A stretch of 64,000 nt of DNA, taken from the NCBI GenBank assembly GCA_002110465.1, contig NEED01000023.1:519297-583296 (forward strand), written 5' to 3'. The position numbers and the translations under genes were made by a program. Under the pieces are notes generated by a model. That model worked only from the letters and a program-made list of their open reading frames with translations. It ran no database searches and was not told the origin of the DNA. Of the stretch, positions 55,135-63,633 are shown piece after piece; position 1 is the first letter of the stretch; each line of letters starts with the position of its first letter. Source of the stretch: an unicellular cyanobacterium SU2 (GTDB lineage Bacteria; Cyanobacteriota; Cyanobacteriia; Cyanobacteriales; Microcystaceae).

Positions 55135-58100
55135 TCATCAAGAATCGCTTCACGATCTAGTAATAATAAAGTTCTCAGTTGATCAGTATCTAACTGAGTC
55201 AACCAATTTTCTCCTGCATCAACTGTTTGATCGGCTAATTGTTTTTTACTTTCTAACATATCATTGATTTTTTCTTCTAATGTCCCTGTGCAAACAAATT
55301 TATGTACTTGGACATTACGTTTCTGTCCAATACGAAACGCCCGGTCTGTCGCCTGATTTTCTACTGCAGGGTTCCACCAGCGATCAACATGAAAAACATG
55401 ATTAGCACGGGTTAAATTTAATCCCGTTCCTCCTGCTTTTAAAGAGAGAATAAAAATAGCTGGTCCATTGGGATCGTTTTGAAATCGATCAATCATTTCT
55501 TGTCGTTTTTCTCGACGAGTCCCTCCATATAAAAAGAGAACATTTTGGGAAAACTTTTCTTGTAAGTAGGGTTGTAGCAGTTTTCCCCACTCAGAAAATT
55601 GGGTAAAAATTAAAGCGCGATCACCCTCTTCAACTAATTCCTCTAACATCTCTTCTAGTCTCATTAGTTTCCCAGATCTTTGAGCAGATGCTAGTTGTTT
55701 TTCTTTTAAAAATTGTGCTGGATGATTACAAATTTGTTTGAGTTTGAGCAACAATGTTAAAATTTTCCCTTGACGTTGAATTCCCGTGTTTTCTTCAATT
55801 TCTTCCAGGGAATTATCAACCAATTGTTGATAGAGTTTAGCCTGTTCAGAAGACAACCCACAAAATACATCCATTTCTTGTTTTTGGGGTAAATCTTGAA
55901 TAATATCTTGGTCAGTTTTTAAGCGTCTCAAAATAAAAGGACGCACCAGTGATCGCAAGATTTGTAATGATTCGCGATCTCCATATTTTTCAATTGGTGT
56001 TGCAAAGCGACGCTGAAAAAATTGTCTGGTTCCTAAAAATCCTGGATTCAAAAAATCTAGGATAGACCATAATTCTGACAACCGATTTTCTACGGGAGTT
56101 CCTGTTAACGCGACACGAAACTCTGATGTTAATTGACGAACTTGTTGAGATTGTTTAGCTTGAGGATTTTTAATATTTTGAGCTTCATCTAAAACCACTC
56201 CTTTCCAGTCAACTGCTTCAAAACTTTTAGCATCACGGTAGACCAGAGAGTAACTCGTAATGACTAAATGTTTACTTTTGACTTCTTTAGCAAAAGGTTT
56301 TCCTTTCTTGCGTTTGTCTCCATGATGAATCAAGGTTGATAGAGTAGGAGCAAATTTTTTCAATTCTCGCTCCCAGTTATTTAGCACTGAGGTTGGACAG
56401 ACCACTAAAGTCGGTTTATTTAACATCTCTTCTGCTTTTAGATGGAGCAAAAAAGCAATTAATTGAGGCGTTTTTCCCAATCCCATATCATCAGCTAAAC
56501 AAGCTCCTAATCCCCATTTTTCTAAAAAAGCCAACCACCCGACCCCTCTTCCTTGATAGGGACGTAATTGTCCTTGAAATTCTGGAATATTATCTATTGT
56601 TTCAATGGATTTATTATTGGTTAAATTATTAATTAACTCTTGTAAAACCCCAGACGCTTCAAAGTTAACCACAGGAAGTTTAGCAATTACTTGAGTATCC
56701 CCTGTACTAAGCCGCAGGGCATCTTCAACTGATAATTTCAATGGGTCATAGGAGTTATTTAAAATAGTCTGAGCTGCCCGAACATCAGCTGGTTGTAGGG
56801 CGATCCATTCCCCATTTAGTTCTACTAAAGGAGATTTCTGATCTAACAATTTCTCAAATTCTTTCTGGGAAATCGTTTGTTGTCCAACGGCTAATTTAAG
56901 GTTATATTTTAGTAAACTTTGTAAGCTTAAACGTTCTCCTTTTTTTGGGGTTACTTTAGCTTCTATACTAATTCCTAATCGCTTTTCTTCTTCTCCTCTA
57001 GCTAAACTAGCAGGTAAAATAACCCCCAGTCCATTCTCTTCTAAAATTCTCCCACTGGATTTAATAAATTCATAGACTTGAATAGGATTAAGTTCACAAC
57101 AATCCGGTTGACTTTGTTGTAAATTTTCGGCAATAGGAGAGTAGAGACGGGAAGCTAATCCTAATCCTTTTAATAAGGTTTCTTGGGGGTTTTTAATGGT
57201 TCTATCTTGCCACAATAATTGTTCAAATGGATGTTGCCAAATAGTTTGAGCATCTACTAGAATATTTGGATTATCTAGGGCTTGTAAATAATATTTTAGT
57301 TGCCAGTTAACATCGGCTAAATTGACATCTTTTGAGGTAGGAGGTTCGAGGTAAAAACAAACTCTAAATTGATTGACTCCTAAACCTGTATTTGTTGAAG
57401 TAACTAAGTATTCTTGGATAGATAAATACCAATTATGTAAAGCATTATCTAGTCGTTTAATATCACTTTCTGACGCGGAAAAACTAGACTTGATTTCTGT
57501 CAAAGATTTTAACCATTTTTGAACCAATAAATCTTGACTTAAAGAAGTATTAGATAAAAGAAATAAGCGCAAATTGCTATTTATAATATTTCTCAAAAAA
57601 TCTAAAATTAATTGTTGTGTTTCTAAGGACTTTAACTTGCTATTTATCTCAAATTTAAGGTCATTGGAATAAGCTAAACAAACTGTCGGGATAAGTTGTG
57701 TAAATTTAGAGAATCGAGTTTGATCAATGGTACTATCTAGGACAGGAAACCATTGACCTTTAAAATTTACTTGATCTAACTTAGTTAAGCCAGGTAAGAA
57801 TTTTGCTCTCGCTAATAAATCTAGAGTCCAACGATAAATATGTGTCCAAAATCTTAAGTCTTGACCTAAATAAGTGTCATTATTTTCTGTGAATCCTAGG
57901 GGTAATTGTTGCAAAAAATTGATAGTATCTCTCGAATCTAAACAGAAGCCTTGTAGTTTCCAAGCTTTAAAAAATAGATGATTATTTTGACTATCAAAGT
58001 GACTTTCCTCTACTTGAGAAGATAAATACGGGGTGTCAACTTTCTTTTCTTTTATTCTGGTGCTAGGTAAATGAATAATTTGGCTTATCCATTTTTGTTC

Positions 58101-58292
58101 TAAGTTAGAAGGAAAATCTAAATTATGATGGTGCAATAAATCAACGAATTCTTCTTTATTTAAACTAAAAGGATGTAAAGGAACTGATTCTTCTGAAGAA
58201 AACTCAGAGGAAATGGTTCGCCAAGTTTCTCCCCAAATAAATAAATAACTTTGATTAGGTGTATGAATCCAACTGCCATGTAGGGTAGACAT
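55131..58292 (-). CDS. SNF2/RapA-family ATP-dependent helicase
   Basis: 1053 residues. The N-terminal about 580 residues are the SNF2-associated bacterial domain (HGSWIHTPNQSYLFIWGETW; RLSLQSLLKYNLKLAVGQQT). The helicase core follows: Walker A ADDMGLGKTPQLIAFLL (the usual I/V before Q is Pro here), motif Ia VVCPTSVLNNWERELKKFAP, the DEAQNIKNP box (motif II), TGTPVENRLSELWSILDFLN, and the C-terminal part with FTQFSEWGKLL, SLKAGGTGLNLTRANHVFHV and DRAFRIGQKRNVQVHKFV. Role in DNA or RNA-polymerase remodelling is unknown. Upstream 630 bp hold repeat copy B. Confidence 0.9.
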   Translation of the reverse strand: MSTLHGSWIHTPNQSYLFIWGETWRTISSEFSSEESVPLHPFSLNKEEFVDLLHHHNLDFPSNLEQKWISQIIHLPSTRIKEKKVDTPYLSSQVEESHFDSQNNHLFFKAWKLQGFCLDSRDTINFLQQLPLGFTENNDTYLGQDLRFWTHIYRWTLDLLARAKFLPGLTKLDQVNFKGQWFPVLDSTIDQTRFSKFTQLIPTVCLAYSNDLKFEINSKLKSLETQQLILDFLRNIINSNLRLFLLSNTSLSQDLLVQKWLKSLTEIKSSFSASESDIKRLDNALHNWYLSIQEYLVTSTNTGLGVNQFRVCFYLEPPTSKDVNLADVNWQLKYYLQALDNPNILVDAQTIWQHPFEQLLWQDRTIKNPQETLLKGLGLASRLYSPIAENLQQSQPDCCELNPIQVYEFIKSSGRILEENGLGVILPASLARGEEEKRLGISIEAKVTPKKGERLSLQSLLKYNLKLAVGQQTISQKEFEKLLDQKSPLVELNGEWIALQPADVRAAQTILNNSYDPLKLSVEDALRLSTGDTQVIAKLPVVNFEASGVLQELINNLTNNKSIETIDNIPEFQGQLRPYQGRGVGWLAFLEKWGLGACLADDMGLGKTPQLIAFLLHLKAEEMLNKPTLVVCPTSVLNNWERELKKFAPTLSTLIHHGDKRKKGKPFAKEVKSKHLVITSYSLVYRDAKSFEAVDWKGVVLDEAQNIKNPQAKQSQQVRQLTSEFRVALTGTPVENRLSELWSILDFLNPGFLGTRQFFQRRFATPIEKYGDRESLQILRSLVRPFILRRLKTDQDIIQDLPQKQEMDVFCGLSSEQAKLYQQLVDNSLEEIEENTGIQRQGKILTLLLKLKQICNHPAQFLKEKQLASAQRSGKLMRLEEMLEELVEEGDRALIFTQFSEWGKLLQPYLQEKFSQNVLFLYGGTRREKRQEMIDRFQNDPNGPAIFILSLKAGGTGLNLTRANHVFHVDRWWNPAVENQATDRAFRIGQKRNVQVHKFVCTGTLEEKINDMLESKKQLADQTVDAGENWLTQLDTDQLRTLLLLDREAILDD

Positions 58293-58325
58293 AAATATAT
58301 TTTATCTGAATTTAACTTTTTATTT

Positions 58326-58490
58326 GGTTCTACCGTATTTACTATGCTAAGCTAATAATTAATAAAAGACTAAAGCCTTAGTCTACAAAAACAAAGCCCG
58401 CCTTTGCGGACTAAATTAATTAGGTTACTTAGTCAACCTGTGCTTATATGGCTTAACTCTTCAGAGTTTAAGTTCATTATCTATAATATA
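58326..58490 (+). repeat. Multi-hairpin dispersed repeat, copy B
   Basis: Collinear with copy A at 31196. Hairpins are AGCCCGC-CTTT-GCGGACT (58395-58412, one mismatch), AGGTT...AACCT (about 58421-58438) and AACTC-TTCA-GAGTT (about 58455-58468). Copy B lies upstream of the SNF2 gene, on the opposite side of any gene compared with copy A. Confidence 0.85.
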
Positions 58491-58772
58491 GCAGTTCCTA
58501 TACTCGTGAGGGACAATCCTCCCTTTAGTTCCTCCCCTCAAGGGTAGGTATTTTACAATAAAGGGACAATAATGATGTCAGAAAAGGCAGACACGGTTGA
58601 AAATTAGACTTTGAAGATAAGTAAATGAGGAATTTCTAGAAAATTGGTTAGGGAAAACAAGAGCTTTTCACCCCCTTGTCCATCTTGTCGCCTTGTCGCC
58701 CTTGTCTGACTCTTAGGTTAGTGTGACAAGCCAATTATGAGAAGTTAAGTGAATCCTTTTCATATCGAAGAC

Positions 58773-58889
58773 ATGGTGCATGGATTTTTCAAACTCGTCA
58801 AGAGAATTGAACGTTTGTTTAAATGTTGCTTTTGCACCAAATGTTCAGGACAAAAAATAATATTAATATTCTCTAATCGTTATAATTAG
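58773..58889 (+). CDS. Possible 38-residue cysteine-rich ORF (uncertain)
   Basis: ATG 58773 opens MVHGFFKLVKRIERLFKCCF followed by CTKCSGQKIILIFSNRYN. The cysteine cluster KCCFCTKC and basic amphipathic start are unusual in chance ORFs, and GAAG lies before the start. No family was recognised. Confidence 0.3.
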   Translation: MVHGFFKLVKRIERLFKCCFCTKCSGQKIILIFSNRYN

Positions 58890-58923
58890 ACAAGAAAAAG
58901 CAAGTCGAATAATTCAAGAACAG

Positions 58924-59379
58924 GTGGATAAAGAGAAAAAATCCTCAGCAAGCAAACATTCATTACCCATCATTGGCTGGCGGGAACGGTTAATCTTACC
59001 AGATTTAGGAATTTCGGGAATTAAGGCGAAAATTGATACCGGGGCGCGTTCTTCAGCCCTTCACGCTTTTGATATCCAACTTTTTACCCGTGGCTGTCAG
59101 GAAATGGTTAAATTCAAAGTCCATCCTTATCAACGGAATACGGAAGATACTGTGATTACTGAAGCAGAATTGCTTGAACACCGAAATGTCCGCAGTTCTA
59201 CTGGGCATCATCAATTACGTCCGGTGATAAAAACCATTGTTAAATTGGGTAATCAACAATGGCCGATTGAACTTACCCTAACCAATCGAGATGTCATGGG
59301 TTTTCGTATGCTACTAGGTCGTCAGGCTGTCCGTCAACGGTTCTTAGTAGATTCAGGAAAGTCTTTTATCCACAGTTAA
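58924..59379 (+). CDS. Retropepsin-like protease, ATP-dependent zinc protease family (PF05618 type)
   Basis: 151 residues, GTG start. A beta-strand domain with the aspartyl-protease motif KIDTGARSSALHAF (DTGA at 38-41), VRSSTGHHQLRPVIKT and a second GRQAVRQRFLVDSG segment. Members are often encoded beside RimK-type ligases, but here the neighbour is the SNF2 gene. Despite the family name no zinc motif is evident; an aspartic protease fold is more likely. Confidence 0.8.
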   Translation: MDKEKKSSASKHSLPIIGWRERLILPDLGISGIKAKIDTGARSSALHAFDIQLFTRGCQEMVKFKVHPYQRNTEDTVITEAELLEHRNVRSSTGHHQLRPVIKTIVKLGNQQWPIELTLTNRDVMGFRMLLGRQAVRQRFLVDSGKSFIHS

Positions 59380-59659
59380 AAGATGTTAATAAACTTAAAA
59401 AAGTAGAATTAATTAAGTTCGTTGAGAATCACTTGTAACCTAGCCACTTCCCGCTTTGGAAATACTTAATTAGATATAGCTTAGGAAAGAATTTAGTATA
59501 GTCTTTTGATTACTGTTTTGATTACTGCCTATTTTGGAACTGTTTTAGGAAGTGTACATAATAGCATCACAAAACTAAGGTTAAGTTACTCAACTACCCC
59601 CACCGAATCAGGTAAGATTGAGTAAAGACTGAGTAAATAACGCCCCTGAGAGGGAGTAA

Positions 59660-59803
59660 GGCACTGTCAAACCTTTATATCATCAGGGTTTGGGCTTAGA
59701 GTTAGGAACTATTGAGTTACTAGACTTCCAGAAACAAATTACCGTATTACGAGATCTTGCAGATGCAATGGGTTCAGAACCCGCTCAGGGAGCCAAAATA
59801 TAA
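59660..59803 (+). other. Open 47-codon frame without a good start, possible decayed gene
   Basis: The frame 59660-59803 reads GTVKPLYHQGLGLELGTIEL, then LDFQKQITVLRDLADAMGSE and PAQGAKI to TAA. Its amphipathic helical pattern looks protein-like. The only start candidate is a TTG at 59690. I cannot name a parent family; it may be a fragment or chance. Confidence 0.25.
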
Positions 59804-59868
59804 AGATTTAATCTAAAAATTAGCTTTAATTAATGGTTGCTTGCTGTAAACGTTAGTACGAGATAGGT

Positions 59869-59907
59869 GGCCTGAAATTCTAAAAAATTAGGCTTTCAGG
59901 CCTTTTC
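59869..59907 (+). terminator. Strong stem-loop downstream of the 59.7-kb frame
   Basis: GGCCTGAAA (59869-59877) pairs with TTTCAGGCC (59894-59902), loop 16 bases, then TTTTC. A rightward transcript should end here, although the nearest accepted rightward gene ends 490 bp upstream. It may also protect the 3' end of cruG. Confidence 0.75.
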
Positions 59908-59920
59908 TCTGAGATATCTT

Positions 59921-61126
59921 CTACTGATAAACTCGTCCTCGCCATTGTTTAGGTTTTTGAAAGGCCGATAAAAAGATTCTTAAGACAGCCAAGGGATCAG
60001 CAAAGGGAGACAACCAGAATAAGAAAGATGAGAGTAACACAGGGCGATCGCGGTAATAGGATGGGTAAATTGCCAGCAGTAACCCAAAACGAATCAATAA
60101 TAATCCTAAATTTAGCGCGATCGCTAATTCTAAACTCACAAAATCATATCCCAGTCGCCAAAAACTTCCAAGAAGAATGAATAAACCTAAAGGAAGCCCT
60201 TGAGTCAGTAATAACAAGGCTAAATCACCCCACAGTTGCGATCGAGAAGAAGCATCCTTAAGATCGAGCGATCGCCCCCATTCAGTCCAGGTTTCCTTGA
60301 TTCCTTCATACATTCGTACCCGAATCAGATTAGCCCCATCGAGAAAACCCACCTTAAAGCCTTGCTGTGCTGCTTGGCGTGCCAAGGTGACATCATCACA
60401 AAAAGAACTAGCAGCTCGAGAATAGCCGTCTAATTGTTCTAATACCGACCGCCGAGACAAAAAACATTGACCATTAGCCATCACCCGTTCTGGGGGGTGT
60501 TCCCGAACCCCTGCTGAATCAAACCGATACAACAGAGTTATCAATAAAGCTGGTTGTAGCCACCATTCCCCTGCATCTTTTAAGATAAATTGGGGAGATA
60601 GGGAAACCATATCGTAGCCTTCCTCCTCAGCCGCCGCGATCAAACTAGCCACTAACCCCCGTTGAGGTTGGGTATCAGCATCGATCCCTAGTACCCATTG
60701 ACTCTTGGGGGAACTGTTCATAAAACCCGTATGTAATGCCCAAGGACGACCAACCCATCCAGACGGCAAAGGATCATCGGTCATTAAGCGAAATCGAGGA
60801 TCAGATCGAGCCGCCGTTTTCACCCGTTCTTGAGTTCCATCTTGGGAATGACTATCAATGACTAAAATCTCCCGTACTTCATAGCTTTGCTGACTCAATC
60901 CCTGCAAACATGGGTCAATACGATGGACTTCGTTGAGAGTAGGAACCACCACACTGACAGTTCCCAACTGCTCAGGGGTCGGAGATTGAGGCTTGAGGGG
61001 AGGGCGACGGATCGCCCCTTTAATCAGACGAGAGAGAAGAATTAGGGTTGCAGTTCCCTGGAATACTAAAAGTCCCAGAGAAATTGCGCCTACAACATCA
61101 GTTAACAAAACAGGTACACTACTCAC
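59921..61126 (-). CDS. cruG: 2'-O-glycosyltransferase CruG (myxol glycoside synthesis)
   Basis: 401 residues. One N-terminal transmembrane helix, then a family 2 GT domain: VSVVVPTLNEVHRIDPCLQG, VIDSHSQDGTQERVKTAARS and the metal motif GIDADTQPQRG; FCDDVTLARQAAQQGFKVGF follows, and the C-terminus has three or four helices. CruG adds the sugar at the 2' position of myxol-type carotenoids after CruF hydration. Its start codon overlaps the cruF stop by 4 bp (61123-61126). Confidence 0.87.
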   Translation of the reverse strand: MSSVPVLLTDVVGAISLGLLVFQGTATLILLSRLIKGAIRRPPLKPQSPTPEQLGTVSVVVPTLNEVHRIDPCLQGLSQQSYEVREILVIDSHSQDGTQERVKTAARSDPRFRLMTDDPLPSGWVGRPWALHTGFMNSSPKSQWVLGIDADTQPQRGLVASLIAAAEEEGYDMVSLSPQFILKDAGEWWLQPALLITLLYRFDSAGVREHPPERVMANGQCFLSRRSVLEQLDGYSRAASSFCDDVTLARQAAQQGFKVGFLDGANLIRVRMYEGIKETWTEWGRSLDLKDASSRSQLWGDLALLLLTQGLPLGLFILLGSFWRLGYDFVSLELAIALNLGLLLIRFGLLLAIYPSYYRDRPVLLSSFLFWLSPFADPLAVLRIFLSAFQKPKQWRGRVYQ

Positions 61127-62031
61127 TTAGATAGAACTCCGACAGGATTTGCCGACGAGACATTAACCTGGTTTTCAGGGAAATTAGCTGCTCCTTTGAT
61201 AACTGCCATGCGATATAAGAAGACAACAGGCATTAATCCGAAGATGATTCCTAAAATAATGGGGGGATAAATCCCCGCCCCTAGACTCATGATCGTAGCA
61301 AAGCCAAAATTACCCAGATAAATAGCCAAAGGTAATCCCAGATCAGTTTGAGGTAAGGATAGGGGTTTAACATTCCATAAGAAACTCGCCACCGTCATAA
61401 AGGTTGCCCCTGTCCCGAACCATCCTAGGAAATTTTGATAGGGCATCCCGAAAAAAGCTCCTGGTTGCTCCCAAACCCAAAAAGGCATAGTGGTTTGACT
61501 CATGGCAGGATCTAAGACAAAATCCCAAGCGGTTAATAGAATCGCTCCTAGCACAATAGCACTTAAAGTTTGTTTCCAGATGGGACGAGAAGAACTCTTC
61601 AATCCTGCACGGGCAATCAGGTAAGCACTAAATCCCAGATAAAACCAAGATAAGGGGATGGTAAATGGAACTAAGCCTGCAATTTTATAGCCTAATCCGC
61701 TTAAATAACGATAGTGACCAAAAGGAAATCCTGTGCTAGTGCCGAGCAATTCACTACTCAAAGAAATAGTCAATGCTGGCAGCATAAATCCAAAACAGTG
61801 CCAACTTCCTAGGGTGCGGTAGGCATAGACACTAACAGCAGCCATCCCCAATAACATATACACTACACCGCCTCCGGCCATCGACCAACTAAACGCCGTT
61901 TGTCCGATCGCTGGTAACTTGGCAATAAATTCAGGATGGGGTAAAACCAGTAATAGTCCGGCTAACCCAAAGGCCATGGAGAAGATATGACCGATCATGA
62001 GAGCGCGTTCAACGCGAATTAAGATATTCAT
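61123..62031 (-). CDS. cruF: Gamma-carotene 1'-hydroxylase CruF
   Basis: 302 residues, integral membrane, about seven to eight helices. The DUF422-type carotenoid hydratase family; motifs include MAGGGVVYMLLGMAAVSVYA, SSELLGTSTGFPFGHYRYLS with acidic and histidine residues, and LTAWDFVLDPAMSQTTMPFW. It hydrates the psi end in myxol and 2-hydroxymyxol synthesis. ATG 62031. cruG overlaps its end by 4 bp, so translation is coupled. Confidence 0.88.
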   Translation of the reverse strand: MNILIRVERALMIGHIFSMAFGLAGLLLVLPHPEFIAKLPAIGQTAFSWSMAGGGVVYMLLGMAAVSVYAYRTLGSWHCFGFMLPALTISLSSELLGTSTGFPFGHYRYLSGLGYKIAGLVPFTIPLSWFYLGFSAYLIARAGLKSSSRPIWKQTLSAIVLGAILLTAWDFVLDPAMSQTTMPFWVWEQPGAFFGMPYQNFLGWFGTGATFMTVASFLWNVKPLSLPQTDLGLPLAIYLGNFGFATIMSLGAGIYPPIILGIIFGLMPVVFLYRMAVIKGAANFPENQVNVSSANPVGVLSK

Positions 62032-62294
62032 TAATATTTGAGTGATCTATTCAAGTAAGCTAACTTCTAGTTTACAAATCTTCATGAACAAATGTAGATC
62101 TAAATTCTTAAAAAAGGATGTCACAGTGCCAAGCCAAAGACAAAAAGGACAAGGCAGTAGGCTGAACTGATAAATTCCCCCTTGTCTTTACTAGCATTGG
62201 GGCTCCATCTTGCCAATCTTTCACAAGGAAGGCGAGAACCATGCAAAAATGGTTAAGATAGAGCCAGTAAGCGATACACCCTCTCACGCGATCC

Positions 62295-63557
62295 ATGAAG
62301 CCCTCTTTAAGTAACGTTCCTACTCCCCTAATTCGTCCCATCCAGTATCGGGATTTAGATTCTATCGAACATCTGATGATTCAGATAGCCCAAGAACAGC
62401 CAGAGTCAGATGCTACCGCGTTTATTCAACAATTGCAACAAGCGCGGCGTTGGTTTGCCCTTCTTAAGTTCTTGAGTTGGTTTCCTAACCTCTTCCAACA
62501 TCATTTTTGCGTTTACGTTGCTGAATCGAAAACAGCCTTAAATCAAGGAGTAGGGGGATTACAAGGGTTTATTCAAATCACTCCCTTTAATAGTGGTCGC
62601 AGTACTTGGTGTGTCGAGCAGGTTGTGATTAACGATCAAGACCCTCAACCGCAGTTAATAAGTGATCCTAAAGGGGTGGGATCTCAACTGTTGCGCCACT
62701 GTTTTGAAACGGTTTGGGAAGCCCGCACCTGGGTTCTAGAGGTCGATATTAATCAAAAAAGTACCCTTGCTCTCTATCGTCAGAATGGATTTCAACCCCT
62801 AGCTCAACTAACTTATTGGTCTTTAGTCCCGGAATTACTGCAAAAGCTTGCTTTAGGAGACTCTGAGGTCTCCAACCTATTGCCAGTGAGTAATGCAGAT
62901 GCTCATTTACTTTATCAACTTGACTGTGTTTCGATGCCACCTCTGTTGCGTCAAGTTTTTGATCGCCATCTCCCCGATTTTAAGACCGGTTTTTTAGCAG
63001 GACTCATTTCTAGATTTCAACAATGGTGCGATCGCCAAGAAGTCGCTCAAGGGTATGTGTTTGAACCTCAGCGCAAAGCAGCGATTGGCTATTTTCAACT
63101 AACTTTATCTAACGATGGCTCTAGCCCCCATCAAGCTAAGTTAACAGTTCATCCAGCTTATACTTGGCTCTATCCTAAGCTGTTAACGAAAATGGCACAA
63201 ATTGTTCAGAATTTCCCCCCTCAAAGCTTGGAGTTAGTATCCGCAGATTATCAACATGAACGGGAGGAATATCTTGATAAATTAGAAGCGCAACGGAGTC
63301 AACATACTTTGCTTATGTCTCGTTCTGTGTGGCACAAACTTAAAGAAGTGAAACCTGAAGGATTGCATCTATCGGATATGTTGCAAGGCTTACAGGCGGT
63401 TCCCCGTACCCCTATTCCTAGTCGAATGTCTTGGCTCAAAACATCTTTTAATCCCTCAGAAAAAACGGCTGATTCAAGTCATGGTAAACGCTCCCAACAC
63501 GAGCAAGAAATCATAGGGGACTCTTCTGAAGCCAAGGATCAGTCCAAAAAGCAGTAA
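62295..63557 (+). CDS. GNAT-domain protein, 420 residues
   Basis: The first half (about residues 10-180) is a GNAT domain: IRPIQYRDLDSIEHLMIQIA, EQVVINDQDPQPQLISDPKG, VGSQLLRHCFETVWEARTWV, TLALYRQNGFQPLAQLTYWS. The second half (about 200-360) has a second, weaker GNAT-like region (YGFPQ-type motifs missing), and the C-terminus is polar. The acceptor is unknown. It lies upstream of ruvX (76-bp gap) and may be co-transcribed. Confidence 0.8.
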   Translation: MKPSLSNVPTPLIRPIQYRDLDSIEHLMIQIAQEQPESDATAFIQQLQQARRWFALLKFLSWFPNLFQHHFCVYVAESKTALNQGVGGLQGFIQITPFNSGRSTWCVEQVVINDQDPQPQLISDPKGVGSQLLRHCFETVWEARTWVLEVDINQKSTLALYRQNGFQPLAQLTYWSLVPELLQKLALGDSEVSNLLPVSNADAHLLYQLDCVSMPPLLRQVFDRHLPDFKTGFLAGLISRFQQWCDRQEVAQGYVFEPQRKAAIGYFQLTLSNDGSSPHQAKLTVHPAYTWLYPKLLTKMAQIVQNFPPQSLELVSADYQHEREEYLDKLEAQRSQHTLLMSRSVWHKLKEVKPEGLHLSDMLQGLQAVPRTPIPSRMSWLKTSFNPSEKTADSSHGKRSQHEQEIIGDSSEAKDQSKKQ

Positions 63558-63633
63558 GATAGTGCGAAAGGATCACGAAGAAAAAAAAGTAAATTGGAAT
63601 TTCTGCCTTACCTCCTATCATTAAAATTAAGTT

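Larger units (their letters stand above)
58293..58923. other. 631-bp intergenic region with repeat copy B
   Basis: Contains repeat copy B (58326-58490), two copies of CTTGTCGCC (58687-58702), and the 38-codon ORF at 58773, listed separately. Also GGGACAATCCTCCC near 58510. Nothing else was recognised. Confidence 0.5.
59380..59920. other. 541-bp intergenic region
   Basis: AT-rich. It holds an open stretch 59660-59803 and a terminator (59869-59907). No RNA family recognised. Confidence 0.5.

Noticed and set aside
59641-59803. Riboswitch candidate (CCCTGAGAGGG and CCGCTCAGGGAGCC words)
   Set aside because: Does not match TPP, cobalamin, SAM, THF or glutamine riboswitch cores; no downstream gene in the right orientation.
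62108-62341. 77-codon minus-strand frame upstream of the GNAT gene
   Set aside because: Antisense to the start of the plus-strand GNAT gene; no family.
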